Origin: Muribaculaceae bacterium
GTDB lineage: Bacteria > Bacteroidota > Bacteroidia > Bacteroidales > Muribaculaceae
DNA: 62,661 nucleotides
Direction of reading: 5' to 3'
Assembly (NCBI GenBank): GCA_017940245.1
Contig: JAGAYZ010000068.1
Span: 1 to 62,661 of the forward strand
The translations under genes were made by a program, and so were the position numbers. Numbering within the stretch: the stretch's first letter is position 1; each line of letters starts with the position of its first letter. A model generated the notes under the pieces. It did no database searches and was not told the origin of the DNA. It was given only the letters and a program-made list of their open reading frames with translations. This document shows, piece after piece, positions 41,762 to 51,639 of this stretch.

Positions 41762-43525
41762 ATGATTAAAACTTTATTGAGGCACATCGGGCAGTACCGC
41801 ACTGCTGCCATCCTCACCCCCATCTTCATCATGCTGGAGGTGGTGATGGATGTGCTCATCCCCTATGTCACCTCGTGGCTCATCGACGACGGCATCAATG
41901 CCCGCCACTTGCCCAACGTCTACCGCTATGGAGGGTTGATGCTGCTCATGGCCTTCGTGAGCCTTGCCATGGGCATTTTAGGAGGCCGATTTGTGGCTAA
42001 AGCATCGACAGGTTTTGCCGCCAACTTGCGCAAGGCCATGTACCGCAACATCCAGCGTTTTGCTTTCAGCGACATCGACAAGTACAGCACCAGCGGCCTG
42101 GTGACACGCATGACCACCGACGTGACCAACTTGCAGAATGCCTTCCAGATGATTTTGCGCACTAGCATCCGCGCCCCATTCTCTCTGATTTTCAGCATCG
42201 TGATGTGTTTTGTCATCAGCCCGCGCATGAGTCTGATTTTCGTTACCGCCACCGTGATTCTGGCGGTGATTCTCACCGTCATCATCAAGCGGGTGTCGGC
42301 AACTTTCACACGGGTGTTCAAGCAGTATGACGTCCTCAACTCGGCTGTGCAGGAAAACGTGAGTGCCATCCGCGTAGTCAAGGCTTTCGTGCGGGAAGAT
42401 TACGAGAACCAGAAATTTGAGCTCGCGGCTCGCGGCCTGTATAACCTCTATGTGAAGGCCGAGCGGCTCATGGCTGTCAATCACCCGGTAATGAATATGG
42501 TGGTCTATGGTTGCATCATTGCCATCAGCTGGTTTGGCGCACAATTTGTCGTCGACGGGCAACTCACCACCGGTCAAATCACCTCCTTGTTCACCTATGT
42601 GATGAGCATCCTCATGTCGCTCATGATGTTGAGCATGATTTTCGTGCAAATCACTATGAGTGCTGCTAGCGGCAAGCGCGTGGTGGAGGTCATCAACGAG
42701 GTGCCCGACATTGTCAATCCCGAGCAACCCGACGCTGAAATTCCAGATGGACGCATCGACTTCAATCATGTGAGTTTCGCCTACAAAGGCGGCAGTGGCG
42801 AATATGCCCTGCACGACATCGACCTGCACATACAATCTGGTGAGACCATAGGTGTGATTGGTGGAACAGGCAGCGGAAAATCCAGCCTGATCAACCTCAT
42901 CAGCCGTCTCTACGACACCACACGCGGCAGCGTGGCCGTGGGCGGAAAAGACGTGCGCACGCTAGATCTCACCACCCTGCGCAACTGCGTCTCGGTGGTG
43001 CTGCAGAAAAATGTGCTTTTCTCCGGCTCCATCCTCGACAACCTGCGATGGGGAAACCCCGATGCCACACTGCAACAGTGCCAGCAGGCTTGCCGCATAG
43101 CCTGCGCCGACGAGTTCATTCAGCAGATGCCCGACGGCTACAACACACACATCGAGCAGGGTGGCACCAACGTAAGCGGCGGACAACGCCAGCGCCTGTG
43201 CATCGCGCGAGCCCTGCTCAAGCAACCCCTGGTGCTCATCCTGGACGACAGCACCAGCGCCTGCGACAACGCCACCGACGCACGCATCCGCGAGGCACTG
43301 CGACGCGACGTGCCTGCCATGACGCGCATCATCATCGCCCAGCGCATCTCCAGCCTCAAGGACTGCGACCGCATCCTGGTGCTGGACGGCGGACGAGTGA
43401 ACGGATGGGGCACGCACGAAAATTTGCTCAAAAACAACAAAATATACCAAGAAATCTGCGCCATCCAGGACGAAGATGGTGGAGACTTCGATGAGCCTAA
43501 CGGCAGAAAGGAGGACGCACGATGA
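41762..43525 (+). CDS. ABC exporter half-transporter with degenerate ATP site
   Basis: 587 aa: six membrane helices (about 1-310) then an ATPase domain. Walker A GGTGSGKSS starts at 367, and the signature is VSGGQRQR. The catalytic carboxylate after Walker B is Asp496 (LILDDS) instead of Glu, and the H-loop residue is Gln527 (IAQR) instead of His, the pattern of the non-catalytic half in heterodimers such as TM287/288. Its stop overlaps the next start by 4 nt (ATGA). Exports lipids, peptides or drugs; substrate unknown. Confidence 0.9.
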   Translation: MIKTLLRHIGQYRTAAILTPIFIMLEVVMDVLIPYVTSWLIDDGINARHLPNVYRYGGLMLLMAFVSLAMGILGGRFVAKASTGFAANLRKAMYRNIQRFAFSDIDKYSTSGLVTRMTTDVTNLQNAFQMILRTSIRAPFSLIFSIVMCFVISPRMSLIFVTATVILAVILTVIIKRVSATFTRVFKQYDVLNSAVQENVSAIRVVKAFVREDYENQKFELAARGLYNLYVKAERLMAVNHPVMNMVVYGCIIAISWFGAQFVVDGQLTTGQITSLFTYVMSILMSLMMLSMIFVQITMSAASGKRVVEVINEVPDIVNPEQPDAEIPDGRIDFNHVSFAYKGGSGEYALHDIDLHIQSGETIGVIGGTGSGKSSLINLISRLYDTTRGSVAVGGKDVRTLDLTTLRNCVSVVLQKNVLFSGSILDNLRWGNPDATLQQCQQACRIACADEFIQQMPDGYNTHIEQGGTNVSGGQRQRLCIARALLKQPLVLILDDSTSACDNATDARIREALRRDVPAMTRIIIAQRISSLKDCDRILVLDGGRVNGWGTHENLLKNNKIYQEICAIQDEDGGDFDEPNGRKEDAR

Positions 43526-45438
43526 GAGCACCCAGTTTCAATCCCAACCGCCCCATCGGTGGCCGCAATCAGTCTGCCGGCGAGCCCACAGGCAACCGGC
43601 GAGACATTCTTTTGCGCCTGATGCGCATAGTGATGAAGAACTACAAGTTCTCTTTCCTGGTTGTGGCTCTGTGCATCGTCATCACCTCGGTGACAACCCT
43701 GGCCTCCACCCTGTTCACACGCACGCTCATCGATGACTACATTGTGCCGCTGACACAAGCGGCTATGCCCGACTACGGGCCGCTGGCTGACGTGCTCATG
43801 AAACTGGCACTCATCCTGCTGCTGGGCGTGGTGTGCTCCTACTTGCACAGCGTGCTCATGATCAACGTCACACAAGGTACCATGCTGCGCCTGCGAACCG
43901 ACATGTTCCGCCACATGCAGTCGCTGCCCATCTCCTATTTCGACTCCCACTCACACGGCGAGGTGATGTCAACCTACACCAACGATGTTGACACACTTCG
44001 ACAAATGATCAATCAGAGTCTGCCGCAGGCGCTCAATTCGCTCATCACCATCACCATCACGCTCATCAGCATGGTTGCACTGAGCGTGCCGCTCACACTG
44101 GTATCTATCGTCATGGCGGTGGTCATGGCCTTCACCACCACCTGGCTGGGGAAACGCTCACGGCGGCACTTCAAGCAACAACAGCAACGGCTGGCCGACG
44201 TGAATGGATTCATCGAGGAAATGATGACGGGGCAAAAAGTGGTGAAAGTGTTCTGCCACGAGGAGCAGGCCATCAAGCAATTTGAAACCATCAACGAACA
44301 ACTGCGACAAAGCACCTACGAGGCCAACCGTATCGCCAACATCGTCATGCCCGTCAACGGCAACCTGGGCCACTTGAGTTACGTGCTCATCGGGGTGGTG
44401 GGGGCCACGCTCATCTTGAGCGGACAAGTGGAATTGAGCCTGGGTACGCTGGTGGCCTTCCTCACACTGAACAATAGTTTCGCCCGACCCATCGCCAACG
44501 TGAGCCAGCAAATCAACAGCGTGCTCAACGCCAGTGTGGGAGCCGAGCGCGTGTTCCGCATCTTGGACCAGCAGCCCGAAGCCGACAGCGGCCATGTGAC
44601 GCTGGTCAACGCCATGGAAGCTCCCGATGGCACCCTGGTGCCTATGCCGCTGCGCACAGGGCTTTGGGCATGGCGCGTGCCCGACCAACCTCGGCCCCGC
44701 TTTGTGAAAGTGGACGGCGGTGTGCAGCTCAACATGGTGGACTTCGGCTACACCCCCGACAAGCAAGTGCTCTTCGACATCATGATCAATGCCATGCCCG
44801 ACCAAAAAATCGCCTTCGTGGGTGGAACGGGTGCCGGCAAAACAACCATCACCAACCTCATCAACCGCTTCTACGACATCCAAGACGGCACTATCACCAT
44901 CGACGGCATCAACGTGACCAGCATCAGCAAGCCACACCTGCGCCGCTCGCTGGGCATGGTGCTGCAAGAGACACACTTGTTCACAGGCTCTGTGCTCGAC
45001 AACATCCGCTACGGCCGGCTCGACGCCACCGACCAGGATTGCATCGAGGCCGCCAAGCTGGTCAATGCCGACGGCTTCATTCGACGCCTGAGCGACGGCT
45101 ACCGCACCATCCTTTCGGGCGACGGAGGCAACCTGAGCCAGGGCGAACGCCAGTTGCTGGCTATCGCACGTGCGGCAGTGGCCGACCCGCCCATACTCAT
45201 CCTCGATGAAGCCACATCCAGCATCGACACACACACCGAGCGACTCGTGCAGCAAGGCATGGACTCGCTCATGAAAGGCCGCACCACATTCGTCATCGCT
45301 CACCGCCTCAGCACCGTGCGCAATGCCGACTGCATCATCGTGCTCGAGCGCGGACGCATCATCGAGAGCGGTACCCACGACCAGCTCCTGGCCCTACACG
45401 GAAAGTACTACCAGCTCTACACAGGCCACGACCTCTGA
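43522..45438 (+). CDS. ABC exporter half-transporter with intact ATP site
   Basis: 638 aa. A 30-residue cytoplasmic extension precedes six membrane helices. The nucleotide-binding domain is complete: Walker A GGTGAGKTT, signature LSQGERQ, Walker B with catalytic Glu (LILDEATSS) and H-loop IAHRLST. It pairs with the overlapping upstream half, which supplies the degenerate site. About 40 residues between the membrane domain and the ATPase (EAPDGTLVPMPLR) are an insertion not usual in this family. Confidence 0.9.
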   Translation: MRAPSFNPNRPIGGRNQSAGEPTGNRRDILLRLMRIVMKNYKFSFLVVALCIVITSVTTLASTLFTRTLIDDYIVPLTQAAMPDYGPLADVLMKLALILLLGVVCSYLHSVLMINVTQGTMLRLRTDMFRHMQSLPISYFDSHSHGEVMSTYTNDVDTLRQMINQSLPQALNSLITITITLISMVALSVPLTLVSIVMAVVMAFTTTWLGKRSRRHFKQQQQRLADVNGFIEEMMTGQKVVKVFCHEEQAIKQFETINEQLRQSTYEANRIANIVMPVNGNLGHLSYVLIGVVGATLILSGQVELSLGTLVAFLTLNNSFARPIANVSQQINSVLNASVGAERVFRILDQQPEADSGHVTLVNAMEAPDGTLVPMPLRTGLWAWRVPDQPRPRFVKVDGGVQLNMVDFGYTPDKQVLFDIMINAMPDQKIAFVGGTGAGKTTITNLINRFYDIQDGTITIDGINVTSISKPHLRRSLGMVLQETHLFTGSVLDNIRYGRLDATDQDCIEAAKLVNADGFIRRLSDGYRTILSGDGGNLSQGERQLLAIARAAVADPPILILDEATSSIDTHTERLVQQGMDSLMKGRTTFVIAHRLSTVRNADCIIVLERGRIIESGTHDQLLALHGKYYQLYTGHDL

Positions 45439-45493
45439 TTGATCCTAAATGTTAATTGATGGTAAAAAGCGTGGATTTTAGGAAGAATTCAAT

Positions 45494-45501
45494 TACTTTT
45501 G
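45494..45501 (+). promoter_or_regulatory. -7 element of the Lys/Thr/Ala-rich protein gene
   Basis: TACTTTTG, 61 bp before the ATG. Confidence 0.5.
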
Positions 45502-45562
45502 TGTTTTAGACAAGTCTAAACTTCGATTAATTAATTACAAACCTTATAAATTCAGACTACAA

Positions 45563-46357
45563 ATGAAAAAAATCACATTACTGCTCATTGCTGCATTTGT
45601 GCTGGGTTTCGGCTCAATGAATGCACAGACTACCGGTAAAAAGTTCCGCAAGACTACTGCCGGAACCACCAAGACCGAAGTAAAGGCCGAAAAAAAGACC
45701 AAAACCGAAGTGAAAGCAGAAGCCAAAGCTAAAACCGAAGCCAAAGCAGAATCTAAGACAACAGGGGCCACTTTCAAGAAAAGTGAAATAAAAGCCACCA
45801 ACAGCAATGTCACAAAGGCAACCACAAAGGCCACTGCCACCAAGCAGGCCGTAGCCGCTCCAAGCAAGGCAACAGCCGTGGAAAAGCACGCTGCGACCGC
45901 CACAAAAAAGGCAACAACCGCACAACCCCAAAAGGCCGTCGTTCACGCCACACCCGTCGACAAGTCGAACTTTAATGGTTTCTTCACCAACACCTACGGC
46001 GACGGACTGGGAGGGACCTGCACACACCGGCTCACCGTCAACTTCGACCCTGCTTCAGGTACTGTAAAGGGACGACACACCAACGAGAGCGGCGTGGAGC
46101 GTGACTATCACGGCAAGTTGGTAGGCGACAAACTGGTTTGTGTCTATGACGAAGATGGCGATGAGTTTGCCGAAATGAAACTCTATGACGCCAACACCAT
46201 CAAGCTCGAAGGATTCACCGGCACTTTCAAGCGCAACGACAGCGACACCCCCACCATTTCTGTTTCGCCCAGCGGACAGTCGGGCGCGGCAGCTGTCGAT
46301 CGCGAGGGACTGGAAGCCATTCAAAAGTACATGAGAGAGAAAGAACAAAGCAAATAG
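45563..46357 (+). CDS. Secreted Lys/Ala/Thr-rich repeat protein
   Basis: 264 aa, signal peptide MKKITLLLIAAFVLGFGSMNA. Residues about 30-130 are low-complexity and strongly basic, with KTEVKAE/KTEAKAE repeats and (K/A)ATKxA blocks. The C-terminal half has a beta-rich domain (NGFFTNTYGDGLGGTCTHRL, then FDPASGTVKGRHTN and DGDEFAEMKLYD) like a small envelope-binding fold. No family is recognised. The basic linker could bind nucleic acid or anionic envelope polymers; that is a guess. Confidence 0.75.
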   Translation: MKKITLLLIAAFVLGFGSMNAQTTGKKFRKTTAGTTKTEVKAEKKTKTEVKAEAKAKTEAKAESKTTGATFKKSEIKATNSNVTKATTKATATKQAVAAPSKATAVEKHAATATKKATTAQPQKAVVHATPVDKSNFNGFFTNTYGDGLGGTCTHRLTVNFDPASGTVKGRHTNESGVERDYHGKLVGDKLVCVYDEDGDEFAEMKLYDANTIKLEGFTGTFKRNDSDTPTISVSPSGQSGAAAVDREGLEAIQKYMREKEQSK

Positions 46358-46381
46358 CCGATTCTTGTCTGCCCAGGACAA

Positions 46382-46435
46382 AAAAATTAAGCAGCGCTCC
46401 ATTGCAAAGTTATATGGTAGCGCTGCTTAATTTTT
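46382..46435. terminator. Bidirectional terminator
   Basis: A perfect 17-bp inverted repeat, AAAAATTAAGCAGCGCT (46382-46398) with AGCGCTGCTTAATTTTT (46419-46435). With A and T runs in both arms it can terminate both the upstream gene and asd, which converges on it. Confidence 0.92.
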
Positions 46436-46476
46436 GCTTCGTTTGCCTCACAAACTTCAATCGTTCATCAGGCTGT

Positions 46477-47484
46477 TTATTTCTTATGGGCCAGCAAGTA
46501 TTGGCCAATCTGCACCGCATTCAGTGCGGCACCTTTCTTGATTTGGTCACCCACGACCCAGAAGGTGAGGCCATAGTCGCTGCTCAAGTCTTCACGGATG
46601 CGGCCCACATACACGGGGTCTTTACTGGTGCAATCCTTGGGCATGGGATAAACATTGGCGCGAGGCTCGTCCATCACCACCACACCGGGGGCCAACTGAA
46701 GGGCGGCACGAGCCTGATCGGGAGTGATGGGGTTCTCACACTCGATCCAGATGGCTTCGCTGTGGGCACGCATCACCGGCACACGCACGCAGGTAGCGCT
46801 CACTCGGATGTCGCTATGCATGATTTTACGCGTCTCGTGATACATCTTGGCCTCCTCGCGCGTGTAGTTGTTATCCAAAAACACATCGATGTGCGGTATC
46901 ACATTATAGGCCAGTTGGTGCTGAAAATGCTTCACTGTGGTTTCCAGTTTGCCATGGGCGATCTCACTTTGCTGCAATGCCAGCTCGTCCATCGCCTCCA
47001 GCCCAGCGCCACTAGCGGCCTGGTAACTGGCCACCTGCACGTTTTTGATGTGCGACAGGTCGTCGAGCGGTTTCAGTGCCACCACCATCAGGATGGTGGT
47101 GCAATTAGGATTGGCAATAATATGCTTGGGCGCGTTCAGCGCGTCCTCGCCATTCACCTCGGGAACCACCAGCGGCACTTCATCATCCATGCGGAATGCG
47201 CTGCTGTTGTCTATCATCGTGCAGCCATACTTGGTAATGGTGGGGGCAAATTCAACGGCAGTCTTTGCTCCTGCCGACACAAAAGCGATGTCTATGTCCT
47301 TGAAGTCATCGTTATGTTGCAGCAATTGCACCACATAGTCCTCACCACGAAACGTGAAAATGCGCCCGGCGCTACGTTTCGAGCCAAAAAGAACCAGCTC
47401 ATCGACGGGAAAATTCTGCTCATCTAGCACCCGCATAAACTCTTGACCTACGGCACCACTGGCGCCCACAATTGCAACTTTCAT
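46477..47484 (-). CDS. asd: Aspartate-semialdehyde dehydrogenase
   Basis: 335 aa. It reduces aspartyl phosphate to aspartate semialdehyde for Lys, Thr, Met and cell-wall diaminopimelate. The N-terminal NADP-binding [10 protein letters not shown] motif is at residues 7-16, and the catalytic Cys128 lies in [23 protein letters not shown] is the usual C-domain opening. It is the last gene of a minus-strand run with the kinase (gap 77 bp), prfB and the acyl-CoA synthetase; whether they share a transcript is uncertain. Confidence 0.94.
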   Translation of the reverse strand: MKVAIVGASGAVGQEFMRVLDEQNFPVDELVLFGSKRSAGRIFTFRGEDYVVQLLQHNDDFKDIDIAFVSAGAKTAVEFAPTITKYGCTMIDNSSAFRMDDEVPLVVPEVNGEDALNAPKHIIANPNCTTILMVVALKPLDDLSHIKNVQVASYQAASGAGLEAMDELALQQSEIAHGKLETTVKHFQHQLAYNVIPHIDVFLDNNYTREEAKMYHETRKIMHSDIRVSATCVRVPVMRAHSEAIWIECENPITPDQARAALQLAPGVVVMDEPRANVYPMPKDCTSKDPVYVGRIREDLSSDYGLTFWVVGDQIKKGAALNAVQIGQYLLAHKK

Positions 47485-47561
47485 TCTCTTTGATTTGGAT
47501 AATTAACAGATTAAACAAGTGTTGTTCGTGCTATAGCAAATATCGTGCCAAAACGCACACC

Positions 47562-48335
47562 TCACTTGATGTGGGTGCCACGCGTGTAGTCCGACAGTTG
47601 CGCAGGATTAGTAATGATGACCTCGCTCACACCATGGTCGATGGCGCTGAAGGCATTGTCCAGTTTGTTGACAAACCAGTCTTTGATGATTTCCAGTTCA
47701 CGCATGGCTTTGTAGCGCGTGCGTTTCAGTTCCACCACCACGCTGTCGGGGTCATCCACGTTCAGCAGCACGCCTTTCTTTTCGAAGCAGTAGATGAGCG
47801 TAACATCATAACGCAGTGCCAAAGCTTTTGCCACCTCGGCAGCCATGGCGTCGGTCTCATTAAATAGCAGTGAACCTTTACCATCGTGAGTGAGCGGAGC
47901 TAATACCGGGGTCACTCCCTCGTCGATGAGACGCGAGATGAAAGTAGCGTTCACTTGCCGCACCTCGCCGGTGTAGCCCATGTCTGTGCCGCCCATGCCG
48001 CGTTTCACACTGGAAATCAAATTGAAGTCGGCGCCGGTCACCCCCACCGCATTCACTTTGCGCGCTTGCAACAACGCCACCAGCTGCTTGTTCACCAAGC
48101 CGGCATATACCATCGACAGCACGTTGAGCGTCTTGTCGTCGACCACAGGCCTACTGTCCACAGTCGTGATCTTCACACCCATTCTCTCGGCTATACGCGA
48201 TGCCAGATTTGAGCCGCTGTGAATCACGAGCTTATTACCTTTTAACGCGCACAACTCCTTGATGAACAATTTCAGTGTCTCGGGGTTCTCAACGATTTTC
48301 CCCGACACTTTCACGATAGTAAGTTTCTGTTTCAA
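47562..48335 (-). CDS. ArgB-like amino-acid kinase with altered glycine loops
   Basis: 257 aa, starting at TTG 48335. It aligns over its whole length with acetylglutamate (or succinylglutamate) kinases: LKLFIKELCAL, MVYAGLVNKQLVALLQARKVNAVGVTGADFN, PVLAPLTHDGKGSL and CFEKKGVLL. However VKxGGK reads VKVSGK (Lys9, Ser11), HGGGK reads HSGSN (39-43), and the GGM preceding the conserved Lys224 reads DWF (219-221). These are substrate and phosphate-binding glycines. Either it is a weak, altered-specificity or inactive paralogue, or the true ArgB of the cell has diverged. It lies between prfB and asd, with no arg gene near. Confidence 0.75.
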   Translation of the reverse strand: MKQKLTIVKVSGKIVENPETLKLFIKELCALKGNKLVIHSGSNLASRIAERMGVKITTVDSRPVVDDKTLNVLSMVYAGLVNKQLVALLQARKVNAVGVTGADFNLISSVKRGMGGTDMGYTGEVRQVNATFISRLIDEGVTPVLAPLTHDGKGSLLFNETDAMAAEVAKALALRYDVTLIYCFEKKGVLLNVDDPDSVVVELKRTRYKAMRELEIIKDWFVNKLDNAFSAIDHGVSEVIITNPAQLSDYTRGTHIK

Positions 48336-48362
48336 AAGAAATACAATGGTTAATGGTTACTA

Positions 48363-49472
48363 CTACTCTTCGCTGAATTCCATGAGATAGGCCTTGATAA
48401 ACGCATCGATGTCGCCATCCATCACGCCACCCACATCGCTGGTCTGGTGCCCGGTGCGATGGTCTTTCACGCGGCGGTCGTCAAACACATAACTGCGTAT
48501 CTGGCTACCCCACTCTATCTTTTTCTTGGAGTCCTCCACCTTGCGTTGCTCTTCGCGACGGTGCTGCAATTCCTTGTTATACAAAATGGATTTCAGATTT
48601 CGCAGTGCGTTTTCTCGGTTCTTGGGCTGATCTCGGGTCTCGGTGTTTTCTACCAAGATTTCCTCCTCCTCTCCGGTATAAGGATCCTTGAACTGGTAAC
48701 GCACTCGCACACCGCTCTCCACCTTATTCACATTCTGGCCTCCTGCGCCACCACTGCGGAATGTGTCCCACGATATGCGAGCCGGATCCAGTACGATTTC
48801 GATGGTGTCATCCACCAGCGGGGTAACAAACACCGAGGCAAACGACGTCATGCGCTTGCCTTGCGCATTGTAGGGCGACACGCGCACCAGTCGGTGCACA
48901 CCGTTCTCGCTTTTGAGATAGCCATAAGCAAAAGCGCCTTCTGCACTGATGGTCACACTTTTGATACCGGCTTCATCGCCTTCTACCATGTGCTCTATGG
49001 CTGTTTTGTAGCCGTGACGCTCACACCAGCGCAGGTACATGCGCATGAGCATCTGGGCCCAGTCTTGACTCTCTGTTCCGCCTGCACCCGAATTAATCTT
49101 GATGATGGCGTCCATCTTGTCCTCGTCGCGGCGCAACATGTTGCGTAATTCCAGTTTTTCAACCTTGTCGACGGCTTCGGCATAGAGGGCATCTACATCT
49201 GCCTCTTCTATCAACCCCTCTTTCACAAAATCGAAACCTGTGGCCACCTCTTCGGCAGCTTTGCTCACTTCTTCACAACTGTCTATCCAGAAGTGGAGCA
49301 TCTTGATTTTCTTCATCTGCGCCTCGGCCGCCTTCTGGTCGTTCCAGAAGTCGGGCACATGGGTGCGCAGTTCTTCTTCCTCTACTTCAATGCGCTTGTT
49401 ATCCACGTCCAGATAACGATGCAGCGCTTCTACACGCTCTTGTAATGCTTTTAATTGATCCTGTGTAATCAC
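48363..49472 (-). CDS. prfB: Peptide chain release factor 2
   Basis: 369 aa from GTG 49472. It reads UGA/UAA stop codons and triggers peptide release. The GGQ motif is at 244-246 (GGAGGQNVNK). The codon-recognition tripeptide reads SPY (RVSPYNAQGK) where Escherichia coli RF2 has SPF. The frame is open throughout; there is no in-frame UGA near codon 25, so no programmed +1 frameshift is needed. Only 27 bp separate it from the kinase gene downstream. Confidence 0.95.
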   Translation of the reverse strand: MITQDQLKALQERVEALHRYLDVDNKRIEVEEEELRTHVPDFWNDQKAAEAQMKKIKMLHFWIDSCEEVSKAAEEVATGFDFVKEGLIEEADVDALYAEAVDKVEKLELRNMLRRDEDKMDAIIKINSGAGGTESQDWAQMLMRMYLRWCERHGYKTAIEHMVEGDEAGIKSVTISAEGAFAYGYLKSENGVHRLVRVSPYNAQGKRMTSFASVFVTPLVDDTIEIVLDPARISWDTFRSGGAGGQNVNKVESGVRVRYQFKDPYTGEEEEILVENTETRDQPKNRENALRNLKSILYNKELQHRREEQRKVEDSKKKIEWGSQIRSYVFDDRRVKDHRTGHQTSDVGGVMDGDIDAFIKAYLMEFSEE

Positions 49473-49519
49473 TTTATATCCTAATAAGTTGTTCTATCGT
49501 GACAAGTTGATTGTTCTCT

Positions 49520-51349
49520 TTATGATTTTGACTTCTTACGGAAGTCTGCGGCATACATGGCATCGATCAGACGCGCATATCGCTTATTGATGACCGAGCG
49601 GCGAATTTTCAGTGTGTTGGTCAATTCGCCGGCCTCCATTGTGAACGGACGCGGCAGCAACACAAATCGCTTCACTTGCTCGTATGAGGCAAGATTCTTT
49701 TGATAGCCTTCTATGCGCTGCTCAATCATTTTGTGGATGTCGGGATTATTGACCAGATCTTCCACCTCGTTGAAGTCGATTTTCTGTTTCCGCGCATAGG
49801 CCTGCAATTCTTCAAAATCGGGCACGATGAGAGCCGACACATACTTCCGCCCGTCGCCTATGATGGCCACCTGCTCGATAAATTTGTCCTGCCCCAGTGA
49901 TGTTTCAAGCATCTGCGGAGCGATATACTTGCCATTACTGGTTTTGTACAGATCTTTCAGTCGTTCGGTGAGAATGAGCTGTCCGGCTTCGTTCAGCTCG
50001 CCGCAGTCGCCCGTGTGGAACCATCCGTCGGCATCCAGAACCGCGGCTGTCTCTTCGGGTTTGTTGTAGTAACCTTTCATCACCGTGGGGCCTTGCACCA
50101 GAATTTCATTATTCTCGCCTATTTTCACATTCACACTGGGAATGGGATAGCCCACAGTGCCTATAGTCCATCCTTCCTGCTCGAAAAAGCTCACCGATGC
50201 GTTGGTCTCGGTCAATCCGTAGCCTATCACGATGTTGATGCCCACCGAGTGCAGGAATTCCGTGATGTTGTCACTGAGCATGGCACCGGCTGTAGGAAAG
50301 AAACGGCCACGCTCTATGCCGATGGCACCGCGCAACTTCTTGAACACCTTGTTCTCGAAATATTGATACTGCTTCTCAATGAGCAGAGGCGGTTTCTTGC
50401 CTAGACGCACGTATTTGAGGTTGCGCGTCTTGCCCACTGCTATGGCACGCTTCACGAGCATGCGCAACACAGGTGCCGCTCCTGCCAGATTATCGTTGAC
50501 TGCCGTATAGACTTTTTCCCAAAATCGAGGCACACTGCACATGCAGGTGGGTTGCACCTCTTTGACAGCACGCTGGATCTCTTTGGGATTATAATTAATG
50601 GCGATGCGCACACCCTTTGTAAAGCAATACATGGTCCAGCCCAACTCAAACACGTGGCTGAACGGCAGGAAACTGAGCGACACATCGTTGTCGGGATCAA
50701 CCGGGATGCGTTCGCCATGGGCCCACATGGCGGCATTAAAGTTGCTGTGAGTGAGCATCACGCCCTTGGGCATGCCTGTCGTGCCCGATGTGTAGATGAG
50801 ATACATCAAGTCGCTATCGACACCTTCGGCACCGCGTTGCCGCACCTGGGCATCGACGGTACTCGCAGCCTTGTCTCCCGTCGACAAAAAATTGCTCCAA
50901 GTCATCACTCGCGAGTCATCGCATAGATTCACCTGCGGATGCAGAGCAACCACATACTTGAGCGAAGGGCACTCATCCAGCAGACTCACAGCTATGTCGA
51001 CCTGGTGCTGGTCGCCCGCAAATAAAATGGTGGCACCGGAATCGTTCACGATATACTTGGCCTCGTCACGGCTGCTCGTGGCATAAATCGACACGGGCAC
51101 AGCACGATTATTAAAGGCTGCGAAATGGGTTATGAGCACTTCGGGACAATTCTGTGTAAACACACACAGGCGGCCTTGCACTTCCACGCCCATGCTGCAC
51201 ATCGCGGCCGCGGCACTGCTCACACACGCCTGCATCTTGTTCCACGACATTGAAGTCCATTCATCGGTCAGCAAATCGCGATAACGCATCTGTTCACGGT
51301 CGCCATATCGTGAAGCCTGTTGGGGCAATAATTCCACAAATTTATTCAT
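49520..51349 (-). CDS. Long-chain acyl-CoA synthetase (AMP-forming)
   Basis: 609 aa, ANL superfamily. The AMP/ATP motif YTSGTTGMPKGVMLTHSN, the core YGLTETNASVSF, the hinge TGDCGELNEAG and LTERLKDLYKTSNGKYIAP (A8 motif, adenylate-holding Lys) are in order. Bacteroidetes members activate long-chain fatty acids for lipid synthesis. Its promoter is at 51378; pnp diverges from the same gap. Confidence 0.9.
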   Translation of the reverse strand: MNKFVELLPQQASRYGDREQMRYRDLLTDEWTSMSWNKMQACVSSAAAAMCSMGVEVQGRLCVFTQNCPEVLITHFAAFNNRAVPVSIYATSSRDEAKYIVNDSGATILFAGDQHQVDIAVSLLDECPSLKYVVALHPQVNLCDDSRVMTWSNFLSTGDKAASTVDAQVRQRGAEGVDSDLMYLIYTSGTTGMPKGVMLTHSNFNAAMWAHGERIPVDPDNDVSLSFLPFSHVFELGWTMYCFTKGVRIAINYNPKEIQRAVKEVQPTCMCSVPRFWEKVYTAVNDNLAGAAPVLRMLVKRAIAVGKTRNLKYVRLGKKPPLLIEKQYQYFENKVFKKLRGAIGIERGRFFPTAGAMLSDNITEFLHSVGINIVIGYGLTETNASVSFFEQEGWTIGTVGYPIPSVNVKIGENNEILVQGPTVMKGYYNKPEETAAVLDADGWFHTGDCGELNEAGQLILTERLKDLYKTSNGKYIAPQMLETSLGQDKFIEQVAIIGDGRKYVSALIVPDFEELQAYARKQKIDFNEVEDLVNNPDIHKMIEQRIEGYQKNLASYEQVKRFVLLPRPFTMEAGELTNTLKIRRSVINKRYARLIDAMYAADFRKKSKS

Positions 51350-51377
51350 TTCCTCAATATTTTATGTGGTTATTCTG

Positions 51378-51385
51378 CAAAGATA
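51378..51385 (-). promoter_or_regulatory. -7 element of the acyl-CoA synthetase gene
   Basis: The minus strand reads TATCTTTG, 28 bp before the ATG. Confidence 0.6.
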
Positions 51386-51577
51386 GTGAAAAAATCCGAG
51401 AGCGACGGCCTGCCATTGCAAAACATTTTGCGCATTAACAACAATTCTCTTAATCTTTACACCTTTTACACAAATTAAGAGCATCCATCAAGCCACATGG
51501 CCTCACCACCAGCACGGGCAAACCGACCCATAATCAGCCTTTTACACGGCGTTAATTGTTAATAAACATATAAATAG

Positions 51578-51608
51578 TTGGCAGAACAACAAAAAAACCG
51601 TACCTTTG
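51578..51608 (+). promoter_or_regulatory. Promoter of pnp
   Basis: TTG (51578-51580), 20 bp, TACCTTTG (51601-51608), a full consensus. The remaining 51386-51577 gap holds no gene. Confidence 0.8.
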
Positions 51609-51639
51609 TCCGTTTTTTAAAAGCAATTATTTAATTTTT

